Assembly (NCBI GenBank): GCA_037968815.1
Contig: JBBKWF010000022.1
Location: forward strand, 186,001 to 250,000
DNA length: 64,000 nucleotides
Reading direction: 5' to 3'
Source of the DNA: Pseudopedobacter sp037968815
GTDB lineage: Bacteria; Bacteroidota; Bacteroidia; Sphingobacteriales; Sphingobacteriaceae
A program made the translations under genes and the position numbers. The notes beneath the pieces are model-generated. The model searched no databases and was not told where the DNA came from. It worked only from the letters and a program-made list of their open reading frames with translations. Shown here piece by piece: positions 26,360-34,724 of the stretch. The first letter of the stretch is position 1, and every line of letters starts with the position of its first letter.

Positions 26360-26863
26360 ATGACTTCTAATTTATATAAGGATCCTTACAAAATCATCAA
26401 GGTTCCTCGTTTTGAAGAAGCGGGAGGGTTTTATACCACAAAAAAACGAAGTCTTAATATGAGTAAGATTAGGGCTAAAAACAGCAAACCTGAACTTATT
26501 TTTAGACGAGCTTTGTGGAAAGCAAATATTCGTTACCGCACTCATGTAAAAGCATTGCCTGGCTCACCAGATATTGCTATTAAAAAGTATAAACTGGCAC
26601 TATTTGTTGATGGAAACTTTTGGCATGGCTACCATTGGGAGAAGCGTAAAATGCAGATTAAAACCAACAGAGACTTCTGGATACCTAAGATTGAACGCAA
26701 TATGCAAAGGGACAGAGAAAATAGAATCCTTTTGGAAAACAAGGGCTATACTGTAATGCGTTTTTGGGAACATGAAATTAAACAGCACTTAGAAGCTTGT
26801 ATTAATCAAGTGAAACTATATATAGAAACAGCTAAATCAATTAAAATTCCAAGTGCTGAATGA
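26360..26863 (+). CDS. Vsr-like very-short-patch-repair endonuclease, orphan
   Basis: A 167-residue protein with the Vsr fold: MSKIRAKNSKPELIFRRAL, the catalytic aspartate in ALPGSPDI (D71), LFVDGNFWHG (82-90), FWIPKIERN and VMRFWEHEI. Vsr nicks 5' of T:G mismatches made by deamination of 5-methylcytosine and is normally linked to a C5 cytosine methylase. Here no methylase is nearby. Relative to E. coli Vsr, the zinc ligands C66, H71, C73 and C117 are replaced by N86, Y91, W93 and H138, so the structural zinc is probably absent. It has about 35 extra N-terminal residues. It converges on the next gene with a 13-bp gap. Confidence 0.85.
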   Translation: MTSNLYKDPYKIIKVPRFEEAGGFYTTKKRSLNMSKIRAKNSKPELIFRRALWKANIRYRTHVKALPGSPDIAIKKYKLALFVDGNFWHGYHWEKRKMQIKTNRDFWIPKIERNMQRDRENRILLENKGYTVMRFWEHEIKQHLEACINQVKLYIETAKSIKIPSAE

Positions 26864-26876
26864 TTGTTTTTTAAGT

Positions 26877-28676
26877 TTATGCCGTTGTTGGCATTCCGTT
26901 CTTTATTTCTATTAGCTTCAATTCAAACTCTTTTAAATTATTAATAAAGTCTGTTTTTGAAATGGTATTCAGTTTTAAAAAATCAGAAGCTAAATCTTTA
27001 TAGTAATTAATGCCATTTTGTAATTGGTTTACAAAATTATTAAGGCTTTTTTCTTTTTTAGCACTCATTACTTCCAAGTTGGCTTCAATATCTTTTCGTA
27101 AATATTCAATATAAAGCTTTAACTCGTTAATAAACATATGTGGTCTTTTAACACCATCTAGTAAATTAATTTTGCCATAAATATGGTTAACCATTTGCTC
27201 TAAACTGTAAGGACCTTTAAAAAACGCAATATTTGGACCCGGGCAAATAGCTACAGCCTTATTTTCTTTAGGACTAAGCATATTGTTTTTTGCATAGTAC
27301 GAGTTTACCAAGCCTTCGCATAAACATACTTTTTCTGTAATGGCGTCAAATTTTTGCTGGTAAGCATCCTCGCTAAGTTCCTCTTGTTTCAATTCCTTAA
27401 TTTTAAGACTTTGATACTTTCTGGAGGCCGTACAAATAGGCTGTTTGGTAAATTCGGTGTTTGATACCAAAAACTTTTTAGTACACGGACTGCCCGGTCT
27501 GCCTTCTGCAATTCTTTGTAAACGCTGTCTTTCGGCACCGCTTTTCTTAAAATTATTGAACGGGATACCTAAGGGCGATGAACCGCTAATGTAAAAATCG
27601 TCTTCTGTTGCAAAAGATAAATCTTGTAAAGTTTCATCATCAACGGCAGTAACTTCTGGTACTAACAAAAACGGACTTCCCCATCCCGTAGCATCCATTT
27701 GGTAATACTGCATTAAGAAATTATTTTCGGTAGCAGTGCCAATACCACCTTGCACACCTATTTTAAGTGCTGGTGCAACAGAAATTTCTATCTCTTTAAC
27801 TGCTAAAGCTTTTTGGTATAAGTCAAAAAGCTCGATAGTCATTTCTGCTCGCTTTTGCTTAAATTCTTCTAAAATTGGTCCTAGTAAAAACCCTTCTGTA
27901 GCAAAAGCATGTCCCCCACAGTTTAAACCAGATTCTATCCTAAATTCAGAAATCCAAATTCCTTTTTTAGCTAAAAATTTAGCCTGTATAAAAGCAGATC
28001 TAAAATCACTAACTTTTAAAATCACTTTTTTCTTTAGTTGCTGGTTTTCATCAGGTAAAAAGTCAGCGAAACTATATAAATAGCTGTATAAACGTGGGTT
28101 CATGCCAGCAGAAAGCACCACAGAAGATGCTAACCTGCTATTTGCAAAGCCACGTAAAGACGCCAATGCATCGCTGTGAATTTCTTCTTTAACTTCGCCA
28201 CGGGCATCAACATTCATTTTGTCAACCTTGGCCATAATGTTTACATCAACATCGCCTTTGGTAATTGCATTTTGCAGAAAATTTTGAAGTTCTTGTTTTT
28301 TGTCAACATCAGTTTCTGCTATCATTTGCACATATTTTTGTGCTAAAACACTGTTATTAGGCAAAAGTTTAAAGTAGGTATTTAATTTACTTCCTTCTGC
28401 AAAGCCAGCATGTTTTATCGTCTCAAATTCATCATCAATTAAGTCCTGCATCATATTCAAATAAGCCGTAATTCTTTTGGCTCTTGAATCTTCTTCATTT
28501 TTATTGATTTCTTGATAAGGTTTGCCCATTTTATCGTGATAAAATGCTCTAATACGTTCAATAGCAATGTCGTCAACAATAGAAGCAACAGAAGAAATAC
28601 CATAAGGGGCTACTTTTATGGGGGTATCAACGGTATATCCTAAACCCAATACTGGAATATGAAAGGTATGGTTCAT
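26877..28676 (-). CDS. Uncharacterised 599-residue Cys-containing protein
   Basis: I do not recognise a characterised family. The protein has no signal peptide. The middle contains ESGLNCGGHAFATEGF (248-263) and APALKIGVQGGIGTATE (301-317), followed by MDATGWGSPFLLVPE. The glycine-rich GGIGT turn after a short strand resembles the phosphate-binding end of FMN TIM barrels such as nitronate monooxygenase or the glutamate-synthase barrel. Cysteines at 253, 398, 415, 451, 453 and 478 (PCTKK, ICTAS, VCLCEG, ICPGPN) could hold a metal or cluster. It diverges from the FixL-like kinase gene, sharing a Crp/Fnr-type palindrome, which suggests low-oxygen expression. Confidence 0.8.
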   Translation of the reverse strand: MNHTFHIPVLGLGYTVDTPIKVAPYGISSVASIVDDIAIERIRAFYHDKMGKPYQEINKNEEDSRAKRITAYLNMMQDLIDDEFETIKHAGFAEGSKLNTYFKLLPNNSVLAQKYVQMIAETDVDKKQELQNFLQNAITKGDVDVNIMAKVDKMNVDARGEVKEEIHSDALASLRGFANSRLASSVVLSAGMNPRLYSYLYSFADFLPDENQQLKKKVILKVSDFRSAFIQAKFLAKKGIWISEFRIESGLNCGGHAFATEGFLLGPILEEFKQKRAEMTIELFDLYQKALAVKEIEISVAPALKIGVQGGIGTATENNFLMQYYQMDATGWGSPFLLVPEVTAVDDETLQDLSFATEDDFYISGSSPLGIPFNNFKKSGAERQRLQRIAEGRPGSPCTKKFLVSNTEFTKQPICTASRKYQSLKIKELKQEELSEDAYQQKFDAITEKVCLCEGLVNSYYAKNNMLSPKENKAVAICPGPNIAFFKGPYSLEQMVNHIYGKINLLDGVKRPHMFINELKLYIEYLRKDIEANLEVMSAKKEKSLNNFVNQLQNGINYYKDLASDFLKLNTISKTDFINNLKEFELKLIEIKNGMPTTA

Positions 28677-28720
28677 TTGTTTTTTTATTACGAAATAACT
28701 TGTTTTTTGCCAAAAAAAAT

Positions 28721-28734
28721 ATGACGAGTGTCAT
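28721..28734. promoter_or_regulatory. Crp/Fnr-type palindrome between divergent genes
   Basis: ATGAC-GAGT-GTCAT has five-base arms with a 4-base spacer, the geometry of Crp/Fnr-family sites. It is 45 bp from the start of the 599-residue protein gene and 80 bp from the kinase gene. A similar TGAC-N4-GTCA site lies upstream of ric. Confidence 0.55.
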
Positions 28735-28813
28735 TCTAATAATTGGTTTCTATCAAGTAATAGACGTATTTTGTGCTATTTTATTAGATTAATTTCCACT
28801 AATTTTAGCCCGT

Positions 28814-29998
28814 ATGGAAAAGGAAGCTTTATTAACTGCCATCATAGATAATGCAATTGATGGAATTATCACCATAGATAACCGTGGTTTGATAGAATCC
28901 ATTAATCCATCTGGTTGTAGATTGTTTGGTTATGAAGCGGATGAGGTAAAAGGTAGAAATATTTCTTATTTGATGCCTGAGCCAGATAAATCTCGCCACG
29001 ACGGGTATTTAGCAAGGTATCAGAAAACTAGAGAACCGCACATTATCGGTACTGGAAGAGAGGTGAAAGGACTCAAAAAGAATGGTGAAGTTTTTCCATT
29101 TAGGTTAGCCGTGAGTGAGGTGCAGTATGAAGGAAGAATAATTTATACGGGCTTTATTCATGATTTAACAAGACAAAAAACTGCTGAAGAGCAATTGTTA
29201 CTTTATACCAATAAATTAGAGGTGTTGGTTGAAGACCGCACAGTAGAACTACAATCCTTAATTAAGCAAATACAGGAGGCCAAGGAAGAGGTGAGTATTT
29301 CTTTAGAAAAAGAAAGGGAGCTTAATCAGTTAAAAAGCAGGTTTGTTTCTATGGCTTCGCATGAATTTCGTACGCCATTAAGTTCTATCCAACTTTCAGC
29401 ATCACTAATTGATAGATATACGCAAGAGTTTGAAAGCCCCAATGTGGTTAAGCATGTAAATAAAATTAAAAATGCCGTTGGTAATTTAACCACTATTTTA
29501 AATGATTTTTTATCCTTAGAAAAACTGGAAACTGGAATTGTAACTCCGCAATTAGAGGAGGTAGATTTAGTTCAGTTTTCTGAAGAGATCACCGAAGAGT
29601 TACAGATGATTGCTAAGCAAAACCAAAGTATCATCTATCAGCATACCGGGACTAGGCGTTTGGTAAACACAGATATTAACTTGCTTAAAAACTGTATCAT
29701 CAACCTAATGGCAAATGCTATAAAATATTCTGGAGAAAACACTTTTATTGAGTTTAATAGTGAAATTACTGAGGATAAATATTACATCACTATAAAAGAT
29801 AACGGTATTGGGATTCCGGTTACCGAACAAAAACATCTTTTTGAGGCATTTTTTAGAGCACACAACACTGGTAGCATACCTGGGACCGGATTAGGGCTAA
29901 ATATTGTTGATAGATATATTAAGCTTATGTTTGGTAGAATTGAGTTTAAGAGCGAAGAGAACAAAGGCACAACATTTACAATGATTTTTGATATTTAA
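28814..29998 (+). CDS. FixL-like heme-PAS oxygen sensor histidine kinase
   Basis: A 394-residue soluble kinase: PAS domain (about 5-120), coiled coil (about 122-175), HisKA with the phosphorylated H183 in SMASHEFRTPLSS, and HATPase with NLMANAIKYS, DNGIGIP and GTGLGLNI. The PAS is of FixL type. Against Bradyrhizobium FixL the heme ligand H200 and pocket residues R206, H214 and R220 correspond to H62, R68, H76 and R82, at identical spacing. It is therefore a likely cytoplasmic heme-based O2 sensor. The regulator gene follows 34 bp downstream. Sensing NO or CO as well as O2 is possible. Confidence 0.9.
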   Translation: MEKEALLTAIIDNAIDGIITIDNRGLIESINPSGCRLFGYEADEVKGRNISYLMPEPDKSRHDGYLARYQKTREPHIIGTGREVKGLKKNGEVFPFRLAVSEVQYEGRIIYTGFIHDLTRQKTAEEQLLLYTNKLEVLVEDRTVELQSLIKQIQEAKEEVSISLEKERELNQLKSRFVSMASHEFRTPLSSIQLSASLIDRYTQEFESPNVVKHVNKIKNAVGNLTTILNDFLSLEKLETGIVTPQLEEVDLVQFSEEITEELQMIAKQNQSIIYQHTGTRRLVNTDINLLKNCIINLMANAIKYSGENTFIEFNSEITEDKYYITIKDNGIGIPVTEQKHLFEAFFRAHNTGSIPGTGLGLNIVDRYIKLMFGRIEFKSEENKGTTFTMIFDI

Positions 29999-30032
29999 TT
30001 TGATTTTTTAAACCCTATTTTATCAGTAAAAT

Positions 30033-31079
30033 ATGAAGCAGACCATTTTAATTATAGAAGACAATACAGATATCCGCGAAAGTACAGCGGAGATTCTGGA
30101 GCTTGCCGGTTACACCACTATTACAGCCGAGAACGGAAAAATAGGAGTGGAGAAGGCTCAAAAACAATTGCCTGCATTAATTATATGTGATATTATGATG
30201 CCCGAACTTGATGGTTACGGTGTTTTATATTTGCTGAGTAAAAACCCAGAAACTGCGGTAATTCCGTTCATTTTTTTAACTGCCAAATCTGAAAGGATTG
30301 ATATGAGAAAAGGGATGGAAATGGGTGCTGATGATTATTTAACAAAACCGTTTGATGATATTGAACTGTTGAATGCTATTGAAAGCAGGTTGTCAAAGCA
30401 ACAAAAAAGCCAGGAATTTTACACCCAAGGCCTGCAAAAGCTTGCAGATTTTTCTGAAAGCATTACCAGCTTTGAAGGTCTTAAAAGTTTACTAGCCAGT
30501 AAAAAAGTAAGAAATCTTAAAAAAGGTCAGCTTTTATATTTTGATGGTGATGCTTCTCAAGGGATTTATTTGGTGCTAAGCGGGAAAGTGAAAGTCAGTA
30601 AAATAACTGAAGACGGTCGTGAGCTGGTTACAGCAATCCATTGTGCCGATGAGTACTTTGGAATGTACGATGCAATTGTGAGTCGAACGCATACAGAAAA
30701 CGCAGAGGCTATTGAAGATAGCTCAGTATGTTTGTTATATAAAGAACAGCTTGATGATATTTTAGAAAAAAGTGCGCCTTTGGCCATGAAGTTTATTCAT
30801 CTGCTCTCTGAAACCTTACATCAAAAAGAAGAACAACTGATACAAATGGCCTATCATTCGGTACGTAAGAGATTGTCAGAAACACTTTTACGTATGAGCG
30901 AAATTAATGGCAGCGAGACTTTTAAAATTTCGAGAAATGATTTAGCAGCAATGGCAGGCATGGCTACAGAAACGGTCAGTCGTACATTAAGTGACTTTAA
31001 AGAAGAGCTTTTATTAGATAAAAAAGGCGCAGAAATCACGCTTCTTTCTTTAGAGAGATTACGGAAAATGAAAAACTGA
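30033..31079 (+). CDS. Response regulator fused to a Crp/Fnr transcription factor
   Basis: A 348-residue protein with an N-terminal receiver domain (phosphoacceptor D53 in ICDIMMPELDG, K105 in LTKPF), then a cyclic-nucleotide-binding-like domain (about 145-255) and a Crp-type helix-turn-helix (about 275-345). The recognition helix reads TETVSRTL with E313, S316 and R317, the E..SR pattern of FNR and FixK proteins. No N-terminal Cys cluster is present, so it should not sense oxygen itself. It appears to merge the FixJ and FixK functions and to be phosphorylated by the adjacent FixL-like kinase. The fusion is intact in one frame. Confidence 0.92.
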   Translation: MKQTILIIEDNTDIRESTAEILELAGYTTITAENGKIGVEKAQKQLPALIICDIMMPELDGYGVLYLLSKNPETAVIPFIFLTAKSERIDMRKGMEMGADDYLTKPFDDIELLNAIESRLSKQQKSQEFYTQGLQKLADFSESITSFEGLKSLLASKKVRNLKKGQLLYFDGDASQGIYLVLSGKVKVSKITEDGRELVTAIHCADEYFGMYDAIVSRTHTENAEAIEDSSVCLLYKEQLDDILEKSAPLAMKFIHLLSETLHQKEEQLIQMAYHSVRKRLSETLLRMSEINGSETFKISRNDLAAMAGMATETVSRTLSDFKEELLLDKKGAEITLLSLERLRKMKN

Positions 31080-31093
31080 TTTCAATCAGTTTT
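31072..31093 (+). terminator. Short hairpin overlapping the regulator stop codon
   Basis: AAAACTGA / TCAGTTTT with a 6-nt loop starts within the last codons of the regulator gene. It is a plausible intrinsic terminator. The core TGAT-TTCA-ATCA (31077-31088) also fits an FNR-type site about 100 bp before the dehydrogenase gene. The sequence does not separate the two readings. Confidence 0.45.
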
Positions 31094-31151
31094 GCTACTG
31101 ATAGCAAACATACCAAAACCGCCTTCCTATTATTAGTTTTGTTTATTAATA

Positions 31152-31167
31152 TAATACAAGTGTATTA
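31152..31167 (+). promoter_or_regulatory. Palindrome upstream of the dehydrogenase gene
   Basis: TAATAC-AAGT-GTATTA has 6-bp arms with a 4-base spacer, the same geometry as the Crp/Fnr-type site before the kinase, and both contain AC-N-AGTGT. It ends 22 bp before the start codon, which would suit repression or an operator overlapping the promoter. Confidence 0.4.
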
Positions 31168-31189
31168 CATTAAATAAGCAGGTATTGAT

Positions 31190-32239
31190 ATGAAGGCAGT
31201 TGTTTACAGTATAAAATCTTTTGAAAAAGAATACTTGGCGAAAGCCAATCAAAAGAAGCATGATATTACTTTAATATCAAATCCGCTAAGCATTGATACT
31301 GTGGGTTTTGCAAAAGGTAAGGATGCAGTGGTTGTTTTCACGAATGATGATGTAAGTGCACCCGTTATCGAGAAACTTAAAAGACTTGGTGTAAAATACA
31401 TTGCCACCCGTTCTGTTGGCATAGATCATATTGATTGCGAAGCTGCCACAAAAGCTGAAATAAAAATTGCAAATGTACCTTCTTACTCGCCACAAAGTAT
31501 CGCCGAACACGCCATTGCTTTAATGATGGCTTTAAACCGTAAGATTTTCTTAGCTATACAGCACTCAAAAGAGTTTAATTTTAAGTTAGATGGCTTGCAG
31601 GGCTTTACCATGTATGGTAAAACCGTAGGCTTAATAGGTTTTGGTCAAGTCGCACAGTTTTTATCAACTATTTTAAACGGTTTTGGCTGTAAAGTACTGG
31701 TTTATGACCCTTACTGTAAAAAGTTTCCTGACTATGTGCAATCAGTTGGTTTGGCAAAACTATACAAACAATCAAATATTATTTCACTACATACGCCTTT
31801 AACAGATGATACTAAGCACATTATCAACGCACAAAGTATTGCACAAATGCATGATGAAGTAATGTTGATTAATACCGGGAGAGGTGCTTTAATTAACACC
31901 AAAGACTTAATTGAAGCTTTAAAAGCAGGTAAAGTAGCTTCTTTTGGTGCAGATGTTTATGAAAACGAGAAGAATTTGTTTTTTGAAGATCACCATTTAG
32001 ATGAACATAAGGATACGTTATTACAGGAATTGCTTGATATGCCAAACGTTATTATTACTCCTCACCAAGCTTTTTTAACTACAGAAGCTTTACAAGATAT
32101 TGCAGCGCAGACCATTAAAAATCTAGATAATTGGCAGTTAGGGCAATGTACAGGGGATTCTTGTGCTTGTACCACAGTTTGCGAGGAGAGTGTGAAAAGT
32201 AAAGATTCTCAGAATGGTAAAGTTGATATTCTTTATTAG
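31190..32239 (+). CDS. ldhA: D-lactate dehydrogenase-like 2-hydroxyacid dehydrogenase
   Basis: A 349-residue NAD-dependent D-2-hydroxyacid dehydrogenase. It has the family RSVGIDHIDCEAA, NVPSYSPQSIAEHAIALM, the Rossmann motif VGLIGFGQVAQ, LHTPLTDDTKHIIN, INTGRGALINT and the catalytic His in ITPHQAFLT. The predicted reaction is pyruvate to D-lactate, regenerating NAD when oxygen is low, which fits the neighbouring oxygen-sensing genes. It has an unusual tail: C320, C325, C327 and C331 (CTGDSCACTTVC) after the normal end of the fold. Other 2-hydroxyacids are possible substrates. Confidence 0.88.
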   Translation: MKAVVYSIKSFEKEYLAKANQKKHDITLISNPLSIDTVGFAKGKDAVVVFTNDDVSAPVIEKLKRLGVKYIATRSVGIDHIDCEAATKAEIKIANVPSYSPQSIAEHAIALMMALNRKIFLAIQHSKEFNFKLDGLQGFTMYGKTVGLIGFGQVAQFLSTILNGFGCKVLVYDPYCKKFPDYVQSVGLAKLYKQSNIISLHTPLTDDTKHIINAQSIAQMHDEVMLINTGRGALINTKDLIEALKAGKVASFGADVYENEKNLFFEDHHLDEHKDTLLQELLDMPNVIITPHQAFLTTEALQDIAAQTIKNLDNWQLGQCTGDSCACTTVCEESVKSKDSQNGKVDILY

Positions 32240-32437
32240 GGTTTTTAGGTATTAGGTAGTAAGTTGTAAGTCAAGAGTAACAAGTCAAATGCATTTCAGT
32301 TTGATTTTCGTAGTTCAAATGCCTGGAAGTAGAATCTCTATAAAGCTATCTACAATATAGCGAAACCTAAAGCGTCATTATCAATCAAAACAGGAAGCTT
32401 TAAGCCTTTTGCTTTCAGCTTTTAGTAAACATAAAAG
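32240..32437 (+). repeat. Intergenic stretch with short degenerate repeats
   Basis: The 198-bp gap before hemN contains tandem-like short units (GGTATTAGGTAGTAAGTTG, then AAGTCAAGAGTAACAAGTCAAA) and a run of TTTAAGC/CTTTTGCTTTCAGCTTTTAG. Such degenerate units are common between genes in Sphingobacteriaceae. No gene or clear regulatory site is seen. Confidence 0.4.
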
Positions 32438-33802
32438 ATGGAAGTTCAAGAATTAATACAGAAATACGCAGTTGCAGTTCCACGTTATACTAGTTACCCA
32501 ACTGTTCCTTATTGGGATTTAGAAACGTTTTCTAAAGATAAATGGCTGGCATCTGTTAAGGAAAGTTTTGACGCTAGTAACACTGTTAGTGGTATTAGTG
32601 TGTACATCCATTTGCCTTATTGCGAAAGCTTATGTACTTATTGTGGTTGTAATACCCGCATTACTAAAAATCACGGTGTAGAAAAACCTTACATCAAAGC
32701 AGTTGCAAAAGAATGGCAATTGTATAAAGCTGTTTTAGTTGAAAAACCAATTATTAAGGAACTTCATTTAGGTGGTGGAACACCTACTTTTTTTAGTCCG
32801 GATCATTTAAAAAATTTGCTTGAAGATATCTTAAATGACTGTGTTTTACATCCCGATGCGGAGTTTTCTTTCGAGGCTCATCCGGCAAATACAACCGAAG
32901 AGCATTTAAGTGTTTTATACAACTTAGGGTTTAAACGTTTGAGTTTAGGTATTCAAGATTTTGATATAAAAGTCCAAGAAATTATCAATCGTTATCAAAC
33001 TGTTGAACAGGTTTTTAAAGTTCATTCTGACGCAAGTAAAATTGGTTATAACTCCATTAATTACGATTTAATTTACGGTTTGCCTTTACAAACTATGACC
33101 GGTTTAGAGAAAACCATTTCAAAGGTTATTGACTTAAAGCCCGACCGGATTGCTTATTATGGTTATGCTCATGTACCTTGGGTAAAACCTGGTCAAAGGA
33201 AATTTACAGAAGATGATTTGCCAAATACAGAAGAAAGGCAAGCTTTATATGAGTTAGGACGTGAAATGTTGATTGAGGCTGGTTATAAAGAAATTGGTAT
33301 GGATCACTTTTCGTTGGAAAGCGATAGTCTGTTTAAAGCTCAACAAGAGGGCAGACTTCATCGTAACTTCATGGGTTACACACATCAATATACTCAATTG
33401 ATGATTGGCTTAGGTGTGTCTTCTATAAGCGATACGTGGAATGCCTTTGGGCAGAACGTAAAAAAGGTGGAAGATTATTTAAAGTTAATTGCCGAAGATG
33501 AAATCCCTGTTTTTAAAGGTCATATTTTAACGGAAGAAGACCTTTTAATGCGGAAGCACATTTTAAGCTTGATGTGTACTAACAAAACCAGCTGGAGCAG
33601 TTTAGATTTATTGAATGATAACTTCAAGGAAAGCTTACGTCGTTTACCAGCTTTAGAAGCAGATAGATTGATTGTCTGTAAAGATGATACAATAGAAGTA
33701 ACAAAATTAGGAGAACGTTTTTTACGGAATATTTGTGCAGTTTTTGATGCCCGATTACATGACACAGAATTGGCAAATAATGTTTTTAGTAGCGGGAATT
33801 AA
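32438..33802 (+). CDS. hemN: Oxygen-independent coproporphyrinogen III oxidase
   Basis: A 454-residue radical-SAM enzyme that converts coproporphyrinogen III to protoporphyrinogen IX without oxygen. The [4Fe-4S]-binding CxxxCxxC is C62, C66 and C69 in YCESLCTYCGC, with the extra C71 usual in true HemN. HLGGGTPTF supplies the glycine-rich SAM contact, and the C-terminal HemN domain is present (MGYTHQYTQLMIGLGVSSIS). Length matches E. coli HemN rather than the shorter HemW. It follows ldhA on the plus strand and would supply heme for the cbb3 oxidase and heme-PAS sensor at low oxygen. Confidence 0.95.
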   Translation: MEVQELIQKYAVAVPRYTSYPTVPYWDLETFSKDKWLASVKESFDASNTVSGISVYIHLPYCESLCTYCGCNTRITKNHGVEKPYIKAVAKEWQLYKAVLVEKPIIKELHLGGGTPTFFSPDHLKNLLEDILNDCVLHPDAEFSFEAHPANTTEEHLSVLYNLGFKRLSLGIQDFDIKVQEIINRYQTVEQVFKVHSDASKIGYNSINYDLIYGLPLQTMTGLEKTISKVIDLKPDRIAYYGYAHVPWVKPGQRKFTEDDLPNTEERQALYELGREMLIEAGYKEIGMDHFSLESDSLFKAQQEGRLHRNFMGYTHQYTQLMIGLGVSSISDTWNAFGQNVKKVEDYLKLIAEDEIPVFKGHILTEEDLLMRKHILSLMCTNKTSWSSLDLLNDNFKESLRRLPALEADRLIVCKDDTIEVTKLGERFLRNICAVFDARLHDTELANNVFSSGN

Positions 33803-33916
33803 ATCTCAATTTTAACCTCAGCTATTTTAATATTTTATTTATTTTTTTGTTAACTAATTTACCATATTCGTATAATCAAATTTTTTATCATTAAACCCAA
33901 TTTTTCTCTATAAACT

Positions 33917-34576
33917 ATGAATAAAAATTTACTGCTTACTTTCTTATTTTTAGTTATTGCAGGTGTTACTGTAAACGCCAATACCGTTATTGATAGTGCA
34001 AAAACTACATTTAATCCAGATACCTCCTACTTACAAAAGAATTTTATTAGCTTAAACTTAATATTACCAGGTATAAGCTTTGAAAGAAAAATCGGAAAAA
34101 ATTCCACTTTATATACTGCTACAGGTATAACAGGTACTTTTATAAAGAATGATATTAGAACTGGAGGTGAACGTATTGTAACCACACAGACATTTGTAAA
34201 TCCATTTATAGAAATTAACTACAGAAATTACTACAACTTTGAAAAGCGTATAGAAAAGGACAAAAATATTAAACATAATTCTGCCAATTATTTCGGGGTT
34301 TTAGGTTCTTATATTTTTAGTCCTATTAACGATAAAAACGGTGCTGTTAAGAATTCCTTAAACCTGGGTCCTGTATGGGGGTTTCAGCGTGTTTACGAAA
34401 GTGGCTTTTATTTAGATCTTAACATGGGCTTAGGTTATAATCGAGCCAATGCAAGTCTTAATACACTGGCTTTTGACATGAGTGGAAACCCTACATATTA
34501 TCAAGAACCCGGAAACTATAGTGGCATTAATTTAATTGGAATGTTTCATTTAGGTTTTTATATCGGAGAAAAATAA
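33917..34576 (+). CDS. Secreted beta-strand-rich protein, function unknown
   Basis: A 219-residue protein with a clear signal peptide (cleavage near VNA-NT). The mature part has alternating hydrophobic and aromatic residues in short strands (NFISLNLILPGISFERKI, FYLDLNMGLGYNR) and ends in MFHLGFYIGEK, consistent with a small outer-membrane beta-barrel. I do not recognise the family. It is on the plus strand 114 bp after hemN and converges on the SGNH hydrolase gene, with a shared bidirectional hairpin between them. Confidence 0.7.
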   Translation: MNKNLLLTFLFLVIAGVTVNANTVIDSAKTTFNPDTSYLQKNFISLNLILPGISFERKIGKNSTLYTATGITGTFIKNDIRTGGERIVTTQTFVNPFIEINYRNYYNFEKRIEKDKNIKHNSANYFGVLGSYIFSPINDKNGAVKNSLNLGPVWGFQRVYESGFYLDLNMGLGYNRANASLNTLAFDMSGNPTYYQEPGNYSGINLIGMFHLGFYIGEK

Positions 34577-34645
34577 GTTACGAAAGGATTTGTCGGATTT
34601 TTATAACTTTTGTTCTATTATAGAAGTTGAATGATTTTAAATAAA

Positions 34646-34688
34646 AATCGCAGATTCTGATATTTTAAAATCATCAAAACCTGCGATT
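34646..34688. terminator. Bidirectional hairpin between convergent genes
   Basis: AATCGCAG at 34646 pairs with CTGCGATT ending at 34688; the loop holds A/T-rich sequence able to pair further. It lies between the ends of the beta-barrel gene (plus) and the SGNH gene (minus) and has A/T flanks on both sides. Confidence 0.6.
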
Positions 34689-34724
34689 GTATAATTGTTA
34701 AATGAGTTCACATTAAAGTCACTA

